Positions 9,283 through 17,111 of a DNA stretch of 64,000 nt are shown one piece after another; positions within the stretch are counted from its first letter, which is position 1, and each line of letters begins with the position of its first letter. The notes beneath the pieces were generated by a model, which worked only from the letters and a program-made list of their open reading frames with translations, did no database searches and was not told where the DNA came from. The DNA is from Actinosynnema sp. ALI-1.44. GTDB taxonomy: Bacteria; Actinomycetota; Actinomycetes; Mycobacteriales; Pseudonocardiaceae. The stretch spans positions 1 to 64,000 of the forward strand of contig NZ_MTQO01000024.1 in the NCBI RefSeq assembly GCF_001984155.1. The letters are read 5' to 3'. Both the position numbers and the translations under genes were made by a program.

Positions 9283-9494
9283 GTGCTGTCTCCGATATTT
9301 CGAGGTCGATAAATCGTAACCTACCCGCCAGTAATGTCAGAGGCAAACATCCGCTTGAACTGTCATTGCGAAACAATTTCAAGGAATGGTTCATACCTTT
9401 TTACCACGGTGCCGACCAGGCCAAACGACCCAACTTTAGCAAGATCGTATAGTTCCTGACGAACGGACTGTCAGTACTCGACAATAGTGCATCA

Positions 9495-9523
9495 TTGACA
9501 TTGATCCCGGTCATATTTATGGT
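9495..9523 (+). promoter_or_regulatory. Predicted sigma-70-like promoter for the PucR-type gene
   Basis: TTGACA (9495-9500) is followed after 17 bases by TATGGT (9518-9523), 44 bases before the ATG at 9567. It lies in a visibly AT-richer 284-bp divergent intergenic region shared with the lipase gene. No lipase-side promoter of equal quality was seen. Confidence 0.5.
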
Positions 9524-9566
9524 CGATGGATCCTTGCCCTGCTTTTGTCACACAGGAGTGGCGATC

Positions 9567-10778
9567 ATGAGGACGGAACTCGACCGTGCCGTGGGCACGC
9601 CAAGCCAGCAGGCGCTCACGGCCGTGCCGAGAGAACTCGCCGAGCGGATGCGGCCACACCTCGGCCAGATGGTCCGCGACATGATCGTCGAGATCCAGCG
9701 CGCGGTCCCGGCGTACCGGCAGCCGTTGGAGGGCAAGTTCGGCGAGATGCTCATCGGTGGCGTGCAGACGGCCATCGAGGAGTGCTACGACACCATCGGC
9801 ACCTCGCCGGCGCTGCGACCGGACTGGCTGCAGTTCTTCCGCTACAGCGGGAAAGTCGAGTTCCTCGAAGGCCGGACGATGGACGCGCTGCAGACCGCCG
9901 TGCGGATCGGCGGGCGAGTCGCGTGGCGGCACCTGTCCACCGCGGGCCGCGCGCTCGGCATCGAGCCGGACACGCTGTTCGCCGCCGCCGACGCGATTTT
10001 CGCCTACGTGGACGAACTGTCCGCAGTGGCCGTCGAGGGCTACACCGAAGCACAGGCACGAGCAGGCGGTGCGCTGGAACGGCGCCGCCAGCAGCTGTTG
10101 AAGATGATCCTGGCGAAACCGCAGGCACCGAGGGAAAGCATCGCCGAACTGGCGGTGGCGACCGACTGGGAACTGCCGGACCAGCTGGCGGTGATCGCGT
10201 TGGAGTACCGCGACGACCAGCACCAACTACCCGCGACCGCACTCGGCCCGCAGGTCCTCGTCGACCTGGAAAGCGCTGAACCCTGCCTGGTGGTGGCGGC
10301 GCCGGACACCCACCTCCCACGCCTGGCGGGGGAACTGCGCGGCCGCCGCGCCGCCATCGGCCCGATCTCCCCGCTGTCGGACGCACGGCACTCGATGCGC
10401 TGCGCCCGCACCGCGCTGACACTGGTGCAGCGCGGTGCCTTGCCGCAGCAGCCGATCACGTGGTGCCGCGACCACCTGTCCACTTTGCTCCTGCTGTCCG
10501 ACGAATTCCTCGCCGCTCAGCTCGTGCGCCGCGCGCTGGCGCCGTTCGCCGAGTTGACCGAGAAGCAACGCGACCGCCTGACTGCCACCTTGCACGTCTG
10601 GCTCGGCACCAGCGGCAGCATCAACGAGATCGCCAGCAAGCTGGACATCCACCCGCAGACCGTGCGCTACCGCATCGCCCAGCTCACTGAACTGCTCGGT
10701 GACCGGCTCAACAACCCGGCCGAACGCCTCAACTTGGAGATCGCTTTGCGCGCACGGCAATTGATCGATCCCAGGTGA
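9567..10778 (+). CDS. PucR/CdaR-family helix-turn-helix regulator, 403 aa
   Basis: ATG 9567 follows AGGAG at ideal spacing, so the 24 upstream codons of the open frame are not used. The C terminus carries the family HTH (INEIASKLDIHPQTVRYRIA) after a degenerate GGDEF-like domain. The N-terminal 160 residues are a helical sensory domain (RsbT/RsbRD-like in general look; not certain). It is divergent from the lipase and is the second PucR-type gene in 6 kb. A block of five 17-bp direct repeats begins 2 bases after its stop codon. Confidence 0.85.
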   Translation: MRTELDRAVGTPSQQALTAVPRELAERMRPHLGQMVRDMIVEIQRAVPAYRQPLEGKFGEMLIGGVQTAIEECYDTIGTSPALRPDWLQFFRYSGKVEFLEGRTMDALQTAVRIGGRVAWRHLSTAGRALGIEPDTLFAAADAIFAYVDELSAVAVEGYTEAQARAGGALERRRQQLLKMILAKPQAPRESIAELAVATDWELPDQLAVIALEYRDDQHQLPATALGPQVLVDLESAEPCLVVAAPDTHLPRLAGELRGRRAAIGPISPLSDARHSMRCARTALTLVQRGALPQQPITWCRDHLSTLLLLSDEFLAAQLVRRALAPFAELTEKQRDRLTATLHVWLGTSGSINEIASKLDIHPQTVRYRIAQLTELLGDRLNNPAERLNLEIALRARQLIDPR

Positions 10779-10779
10779 T

Positions 10780-10864
10780 CGATCCGCGCTGGGCCTCGAT
10801 CCGCGCTGGGCCTCGATCCGCGCTGGGCCTCGATCCGCGCTGGGTCTCGATCCGCGCTGGGCCT
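10780..10864. repeat. Five tandem copies of a 17-bp unit
   Basis: The unit CGATCCGCGCTGGGCCT is repeated at 10780, 10797, 10814, 10831 and 10848. Four copies are identical and the fourth has one C-to-T change. The array starts immediately after the PucR-type stop codon. A 17-bp period is not a multiple of three, so it is unlikely to be coding. Near identity implies recent expansion or assembly-sensitive sequence. Confidence 0.9.
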
Positions 10865-11092
10865 CCACCTCGATGTGACGACCGCCCGGCGACCACTGCC
10901 GGGACGACCACGGCTGTGGGTCCGGTCCAGCCGTGGTTCCTCCACGAAACCTGTGCCAAACGAGAGCACCCGCGGCCAGCGCGCGCTCCATCTCCTACGC
11001 TCAACGCCGCGACACCAACGAAGGTTCCAACCCCGACGAACTCGCCCACAATACTTGACACCAACGCACCTCGCCTGATCCGGATCCGGATC

Positions 11093-11249
11093 GGCGAGGC
11101 GAGGCGAGGCGAGCTGAGCCGAGGTGTGAAGGAACGACGGCCGGACTGGGGCCGAGGCGCTGGCTGGGGCGTGGTGAGGCGAGCCGCCCGGGCGAGCAGC
11201 GCCGCAGCAAGGCGACCCCAGTTCGGCAGTCCGGCGACCCCAGTTCGGC
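11093..11249. repeat. Short tandem and direct repeats at the end of the tubulin-type operon
   Basis: GGCGA is repeated four times at 11093-11112, after GATCCG microrepeats. GGCGACCCCAGTTCGGC occurs exactly twice (11211-11227 and 11233-11249), the second copy ending 2 bases before the stop codon of the leftward operon. The rest of the 473-bp gap 10779-11251 holds no gene I can support. Confidence 0.7.
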
Positions 11250-11251
11250 GT

Positions 11252-13918
11252 CTACTGCTCGGCGAGCAGCCGCAGGTCGGCTTCCTCGCACCCCTCCGAC
11301 ACGTCCAGCCGGATCACCGACATCTGGTAAGGCAGGTCCTTCGCCGGATTTCCCCGTTTCACCACGTGATCGTGCTGCGGCAGGCGCAGCGAACTGCGGG
11401 TCCACTGCTCGAACGGCCCCCACAGGTACACCTTGGCCACGTTGCCGCGGCCCCTGATCCGACCCTGGTCGCTGAACACGGTCGACGCCAGCGGTTGGCT
11501 CGGCGCGTCGTCGGTCGGCTCCGGCAGCACCGCGGTCAGGAATTCCGGTGTGGACATCAGCGACCCTGTCGAGTCGGCCGTCACCATCGGCATCACTTGT
11601 TCCGGCGCCTGGTCGAGCAGTGCGTCGCGGATCCGGTCGGTCAGCTCGTCCTTGGCGATCGTGCCGCAGTTGCCGTTGCGGAACTCGCGCAACAGCTTGT
11701 CCCTGGCGTGTTTCGGAGGTTTTGCCGGGTCTGCCTGTGCGTCGTTCGGGCCTGGGCCCGGCGAGGCGTCCGGGTCCACCTGCCCACCGCTGCGTCCTTC
11801 CGGGTTCGGGATCAGGGTCTGTTTGAGCACGCCGTAGAGCCGCGTCAGCCAGCCTTTGCCGAAGACGTCCTTGGTTGTCCGGTCGATCACTTCGTCGAAC
11901 TGCTCGGTCGTCACTTCCGGCCGTGCCACCCGGAACGCCTCCGGGCGCGTCATGTCCGCCGGGCCTGGCACCGACGCGTGCGCCTCGCCGTAGGGCTCGT
12001 GCAGCATCCAGCCGATCACCTCGCCCCAGTCGACCAGCACCTCGTACACCGACGTCAGCCGGTCCACTTCGGCGGGCCACCGTTCGATCGCCGCCACGTG
12101 GGCTCGCAGGCGGGAATCCACGTACTGCAGGTCCCGTTCGAGTGCGGCGGCCCGCGCTGCCAGCGCCAGCATCCACAGCACCGCGTATCCGCCGCCGAGG
12201 ATCGCCGCGCTGACGGACAGGATCAACGCCCACTGCGGCAACGGGGTGACCGCGACCGACACCAGCCAGCCCACCAGGCCGATGAACCCGATCAGCATCG
12301 CCCACACCTGGTTTCCCAGCCGGGTGCGGATCCGGTCGAGTTCGTTGAGCACCGCCTTGCGTTCCCGCTGCGCCTCCGCGTACTCGACCGCGCGACGGCC
12401 GAGGTCACCGCTGGCCTTCCGCATCTCGTCGCTGACGTGCGTGCTCAGTTTGCCCAGCAGCGACTTGTCCTCGCGTCGTTCGGTGACCCAGTCGTTGACC
12501 CGGTCGCGGAACGCCTTGAGCTTGTCGCCGCCCGGCAGTTCGGCGAGGCGTTCGTACAGCGCCGCGATCATGTTCACGTCACCGGGCCGGATCCGCCGCG
12601 TGGGCGGCAGGTCGATGCTGCCCAACACGTCCTGTTCGGACTTGTCCAGGTCCAGCCCGCGGCGGGGCGGCGGGGCGACCCACTTCGGATCCGACACACC
12701 CGGCCGCAGCGTGTTCCACGACGCCTCCACCTCAGGTGGCAGGTCACCGCCGTCGACCAGGCTGAAACTCAGCCGCCGCAACGGCGACCACACCTGCGTC
12801 GACACGGGCACGGTCCCCGGCAGCAGGCCCCGCAGCTGGTCTGGCGCGTCCCTGGCCACCTCGAGCATCTCCCCGGCCGTGACGACCCTGCGGCCGATCT
12901 CGTTCGGCGCGACGTCGACGACCGTGCGTTCGAGCCATTCCTGTGCCGCGGTGGCCAGCTCCATGGTCCCGCTCTGCTGCCACTCCAGCATCCGGATCTT
13001 GGCCAGCTGCAACGAGAACCGCACGAGCATCCGCAGGGTCTTGACCGCGAGGTGGTCGGTGGGTTCCTTGATCTCCAGCCGCGGCGGGCGGTACGAGAAC
13101 TCCCCGTCCTCCATCTTCAGCATCATCGCCACCGCCGCGTCGACCACGGCCTCGTCGTGGGCCGTGCGGTTGGGGTCCGGGCCACGGTGCCGGTTGAGCG
13201 ACGTCACGCCGTCGCGCATCAGCCGGTCGACGACCTCCTCCGGCATCATGCGGCCGTCCACCACCCGCGCCATGGCACGGGTGACCACGATCCGGCCGTG
13301 GTTGCCCGCGCCTTGGCCTTCGATCTGGTCGAACGCGCCGCGATCCGCGTGCCGCCACAGCCCCGCGACGGACGCGCACGCCAACGCGGTGTGCGCGCGG
13401 AAGATCTCCGGGCGGCTCAGGCCGAGGTCGATCGCGCCTTCCCTCGGCCGGTCCTCCGGCGAGACGATCACGTTGATGTCGCACCCGGGTTCCAGCAACT
13501 GCTTGGTCCACACGTCGGTGCCGTCGGGCACCAGCAGGTTGATGCGGCGCAACACGGTCTGCGAGCCCAGCCGTGCCTTGAGGTCGTCGGCGAAGGACCA
13601 CAGGTCGCTCATCGGCTCGTCGCCCTTGTGGACAGCGGTGATCGGCCGCAACGCCACGACCCGCACGACTTGGTACTTGTTCTGGCCGTAGATCTCACGC
13701 ACCGGCATCGTCTTGGTGTCCACGGAGGTCACGTACCGCACGGGTGTTTGCAACGGGTCGCCGTGGGCGAACTGGTCGTCGGAGAGGTCGAGCCAGATGG
13801 AGTCGTGCAGCAGGCCCGCCGCTGTCCAACCCGCGATGGTGTCGCGTTCGACCTCCGTGTCGGCTCCGGCGACGAAGGTGATCGTGTCGACCTCGGCACT
13901 GGTCCCTGAGTCGTTCAC
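11252..13918 (-). CDS. Large membrane-associated protein of the tubulin/vWA operon, 888 aa
   Basis: I do not recognise a named family. The GTG start at 13918 overlaps the stop of the tubulin-like gene (GTGA), so the two are translationally coupled. Residues 1-500 look globular with no membrane spans. Around residues 537-600 there are two transmembrane helices (LIGFIGLVGWLVSVAV and a second span), flanked on both sides by charged, heptad-like helices (e.g. RRAVEYAEAQRERKAVLNEL) suggestive of coiled coil. The C-terminal 280 residues are cytoplasmic-type, with a Pro/Gly/Asp-rich linker near residue 720. It may tether the tubulin-like protein to the membrane; this is inference from operon position and topology. 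Confidence 0.8.
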   Translation of the reverse strand: MNDSGTSAEVDTITFVAGADTEVERDTIAGWTAAGLLHDSIWLDLSDDQFAHGDPLQTPVRYVTSVDTKTMPVREIYGQNKYQVVRVVALRPITAVHKGDEPMSDLWSFADDLKARLGSQTVLRRINLLVPDGTDVWTKQLLEPGCDINVIVSPEDRPREGAIDLGLSRPEIFRAHTALACASVAGLWRHADRGAFDQIEGQGAGNHGRIVVTRAMARVVDGRMMPEEVVDRLMRDGVTSLNRHRGPDPNRTAHDEAVVDAAVAMMLKMEDGEFSYRPPRLEIKEPTDHLAVKTLRMLVRFSLQLAKIRMLEWQQSGTMELATAAQEWLERTVVDVAPNEIGRRVVTAGEMLEVARDAPDQLRGLLPGTVPVSTQVWSPLRRLSFSLVDGGDLPPEVEASWNTLRPGVSDPKWVAPPPRRGLDLDKSEQDVLGSIDLPPTRRIRPGDVNMIAALYERLAELPGGDKLKAFRDRVNDWVTERREDKSLLGKLSTHVSDEMRKASGDLGRRAVEYAEAQRERKAVLNELDRIRTRLGNQVWAMLIGFIGLVGWLVSVAVTPLPQWALILSVSAAILGGGYAVLWMLALAARAAALERDLQYVDSRLRAHVAAIERWPAEVDRLTSVYEVLVDWGEVIGWMLHEPYGEAHASVPGPADMTRPEAFRVARPEVTTEQFDEVIDRTTKDVFGKGWLTRLYGVLKQTLIPNPEGRSGGQVDPDASPGPGPNDAQADPAKPPKHARDKLLREFRNGNCGTIAKDELTDRIRDALLDQAPEQVMPMVTADSTGSLMSTPEFLTAVLPEPTDDAPSQPLASTVFSDQGRIRGRGNVAKVYLWGPFEQWTRSSLRLPQHDHVVKRGNPAKDLPYQMSVIRLDVSEGCEEADLRLLAEQ

Positions 13919-16900
13919 AGTACTTCGCCTCCGACCTCGCGGCACAGGTCTTCCAGTACTTCGTGCACGTCGGCGCGCAGTTCCCACGCGCGGTCCGGGG
14001 CCAGCGGCAGTTCCACCGGCAACCGTTGCACGGCTTTGCCCAGCAGCTTCTCGATCTGGGTCGCGATGTTGCCGCCGGACTGGGTGTTCTCCCTGACCAG
14101 GTCGGTGACCCGGCCGAACTCGGCCAGCGCGCGGTACGCCTTGACCGGCTCCGAATCCTCGGCCAGCGATTCGATGAACACCAGCGGGAACGACTCGAGC
14201 ACGGCTGCCAGCGCGTCGAACGGGTCGCCGACCATGACCGGTTCGCCGAGCAGCGGCGCGGGGAACGACAACTCGTTGCCGGGTGCGGTGATCCGCACCT
14301 TGGTGCCGTGGCCGGTGATCTCGATCCGGTCGAGCAGGTGCGCCACGAACCAGCCGCGGACCATCTCCCGGCGCATCGGCGCGGGCAGCGGCACCACGCG
14401 TGTCAGCGGCCGTGCCCGCCGCCAGCGCGCGAACCCCGCGCGCTGGCCCGCGTTCTCGGATTTCTGCTGCCAGTCCGAACGGATCGGGTCGGTCAGCGAC
14501 AGGAACGCGACCGGGTGGCACGGCGCGCCGAGGAACGTGGTGAACTCGATCTCGCCGGAACCGGCCACGTTGAACTGGTCCGCGGCCTTGTCCTCGTCGA
14601 ACCCGGCGCGTTTGACCAGCAGCTGCAAGGCCTTGTTGTACGCGTCGGTGCCCTTGCGCAGCGGGATCTGGCTGATCAGCGGCCGGTTGCCGATCGTGCC
14701 CTCACCGGCTTGCAGGCTGCCGTACGACGGGTCCATCTCCACCAGCGGCGCGGACGCCAGCAGTGCCTGCTCGAACTGGGCGGCGAACCGGTCGATCCGG
14801 GCGCGTTGCTCGGCGTCGGGCTGGTCCCCGCCGAGCGCGTCGGCCAACGACTGCTCGATGTAGGAGCCGAGCCCGGGTGCGGACGTCGCCCATTCCTCGC
14901 AGCGGGCGAGCAGGTCGGCCGCGGCGACCTCGATCCGGTAGACCGCCCGTTGTTCGGTCGCGTCGGCCACCCATTCCCGCATCACCTCGGGCCGCCAGGT
15001 CGCGGTCTGTTCCAGCAGCGACGGCAGGTCACCCGACCCGTCGCCGATGATCTTCCTGACCGCGGCGGTGACCGCGTCGCCCTTGAGCGACGCCGAGACA
15101 GCGGTCTGCAGCAGCTCCAGGAACTTCTCCGGGTAGTCGTCGATGTCGTCGACGAGGAACTGGGTCCGCACCGGCTCGAGCGACTTCGGCACGCGGAAAC
15201 CGGGCGACGGCGGCCACTGCTCGACCACCGACGGTTTCCCGTCCACAGCGGACTCGACGTCCCTGCGCAGCGCGTCGAGGCCTTGGCCGAGCTCGGCCAC
15301 CAGTGGTTTCAGCAACTCGCGCACCAGGTTCTTGAGCAGCTTCGCCGCGCGTTTGCGGACGACGCAGTCCACCGAGCGGCCGAACGCCGACTCTATCCCC
15401 CATTCCAGGCCGGCGATCACGCGCTCGTTCTCCGGCGGGAACAGCCTGCGGCGGCGGAACAGGTTCTTCGGCGGGTCCTCGCCGAGGCCTTGGCCGACGC
15501 GTTCGCGGTAGGTCCCCGCTTCCTGCTCGTCCTGCTGGGCGCCGTTCTCCAGGTGCGGGATGGCCTCGTCGGTCAGCACCCGGATCGTCTCATGCAGCAG
15601 CCGAAGGGTGACCGGCAGACCGTCGGACACGATCGACTTGACCGTCGTCTCCCTGATCCTGCCCTGCACGGCCGTGATCCACGCCTCGGACGTGGCGTCG
15701 AGCAGTTGTTGTTGCTGCCGCACGAAAGCGTCCCGCCGCTCGCCGATCAACGCGATCAGCGTGCCGCGCCACTCCGACACCTGTTCGGGGTTCGAGCCAG
15801 CCGCCGCACGCACCTCGCGGCACTGGGTCTGCAGCACCTCGTCCCGTGGCGGCCGCAGTGCCTCGTAGACGTCCTCGACCGGGTGGTTGAAGTCCGGGCC
15901 GCCGAGCCCTGCCTGCCGCATGAAGTGCTGTTTGCGTTGCCGGACAACAGCGTCCATGTCGACGCTGACACCGGGCGTGCCCTTCATGATCCGCTCGGCG
16001 GCGGCCCTGGCCAGGCACTGGCCGACGTACTCGCGGAACAGGCCACGGCCGAGGCCCACGCTGGCGTAGCCGAGCGCGGAGAACGGCATGGCCACGTCGT
16101 TGCCCGCCAGTCCGAGCGGGTCTGGCCGGGTCGCGGCCTGCTGCCAGTTGCTCTGCACGTAGGAGGAGAACTGCTTCTGGATGCTCGGGCTGGTCGCCCA
16201 TGCGGCCACGGTCCGGCCGACCGCGGCGAAGACCTCCTGCTGGGTGCGGAAGTTGACCTTCTGGTTGGTCGAGCCGACCAGGAACGCACGCGCCGGGCCG
16301 CTGCGCGGCAACTGGTTGCCCACGGTGACGCCGGCCAGTTGGTGCATCGGGTCGATGGTGGGCTCGCTGTTCCAGTACCCGGCGAGCAGTTCGGTGACCG
16401 TGGCCAGTGCGTTGGCCTGCACGCCCTGCCGGACGTCGTCGGCGAGGCCGGCGAAGACGTCCGGCGCGTAGAGGATCGCGGTGGAGTCCGCGGCCCACGA
16501 GTAGTGGTGGCCGCGCAGCAGGTCGCAGACGTCCTGGAACATCCCGGAGCCGGTGCCGCCCGCGAGCGACGAGATCACCACCGCGACGGGGGCCGTGTCC
16601 TTGGCCATGACAGGCGGTTTGCCGGTCAGTTTGGTGGTCACCGGTTCCAGGCTGGCCGCCGCGTCGGCGTGCCGGACCCGTTTGACCACGGTGGTCAGTT
16701 CTTCCTTGATGTGCTTGAGGCGGGTGATGGCCAGTACCCGGCCGATCGAGCGGTACTGCCCGGCGCCTTCCTCGATGGCCACGTTGACCTTGGCCGGGTC
16801 CGGTCGCCAGCCCGCCATCGCGCTCTTGGTCTGTTCGCTGTTGCCCAGTGCGCGGGCGATCGTCCGGTAGGTGACGTCCCGCTGGACCAGTCCGACGTAG

Positions 16901-17100
16901 GTGTAGTTGCCGGACTCGGGGATCGCGAGGTTCTCGTGGGTTTCCTGGGTGGTGCGGCTGTCGACGTGCAGGAACTGCCAGCCCGACGGCATCTCGTTGA
17001 TGCCGACGCGGCGCAGCCTGGTGCTCAGCTCGTTGTACAGGTGCAGCAGGGTGTCGCCGCCGGACCCGCCGACTCCGACGAACAAGAAGGGTTGGGACAC
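13915..17100 (-). CDS. Tubulin/FtsZ-like GTPase-domain protein, 1061 aa
   Basis: The N-terminal 400 residues have the tubulin/FtsZ nucleotide-binding landmarks in order: FVGVGGSGGDTLLH at 7-20 (first loop), EEGAGQYRSIGR at 110-121 (third-loop-like GAG), and the signature loop SSLAGGTGSGMFQD at 177-190. This resembles the divergent bacterial tubulin-like families (Pfam Tubulin_2-type) rather than cell-division FtsZ, which is about 400 aa. The remaining 650 residues are mostly helical and of unknown function. The GTG start at 17100 has GGAG seven bases upstream. It lies 11 bases after the vWA gene and overlaps the next gene by GTGA. Polymerisation on or near the membrane is inferred from family and operon, not shown. 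Confidence 0.88.
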   Translation of the reverse strand: MSQPFLFVGVGGSGGDTLLHLYNELSTRLRRVGINEMPSGWQFLHVDSRTTQETHENLAIPESGNYTYVGLVQRDVTYRTIARALGNSEQTKSAMAGWRPDPAKVNVAIEEGAGQYRSIGRVLAITRLKHIKEELTTVVKRVRHADAAASLEPVTTKLTGKPPVMAKDTAPVAVVISSLAGGTGSGMFQDVCDLLRGHHYSWAADSTAILYAPDVFAGLADDVRQGVQANALATVTELLAGYWNSEPTIDPMHQLAGVTVGNQLPRSGPARAFLVGSTNQKVNFRTQQEVFAAVGRTVAAWATSPSIQKQFSSYVQSNWQQAATRPDPLGLAGNDVAMPFSALGYASVGLGRGLFREYVGQCLARAAAERIMKGTPGVSVDMDAVVRQRKQHFMRQAGLGGPDFNHPVEDVYEALRPPRDEVLQTQCREVRAAAGSNPEQVSEWRGTLIALIGERRDAFVRQQQQLLDATSEAWITAVQGRIRETTVKSIVSDGLPVTLRLLHETIRVLTDEAIPHLENGAQQDEQEAGTYRERVGQGLGEDPPKNLFRRRRLFPPENERVIAGLEWGIESAFGRSVDCVVRKRAAKLLKNLVRELLKPLVAELGQGLDALRRDVESAVDGKPSVVEQWPPSPGFRVPKSLEPVRTQFLVDDIDDYPEKFLELLQTAVSASLKGDAVTAAVRKIIGDGSGDLPSLLEQTATWRPEVMREWVADATEQRAVYRIEVAAADLLARCEEWATSAPGLGSYIEQSLADALGGDQPDAEQRARIDRFAAQFEQALLASAPLVEMDPSYGSLQAGEGTIGNRPLISQIPLRKGTDAYNKALQLLVKRAGFDEDKAADQFNVAGSGEIEFTTFLGAPCHPVAFLSLTDPIRSDWQQKSENAGQRAGFARWRRARPLTRVVPLPAPMRREMVRGWFVAHLLDRIEITGHGTKVRITAPGNELSFPAPLLGEPVMVGDPFDALAAVLESFPLVFIESLAEDSEPVKAYRALAEFGRVTDLVRENTQSGGNIATQIEKLLGKAVQRLPVELPLAPDRAWELRADVHEVLEDLCREVGGEVL

Positions 17101-17111
17101 AGGTGGACTCC

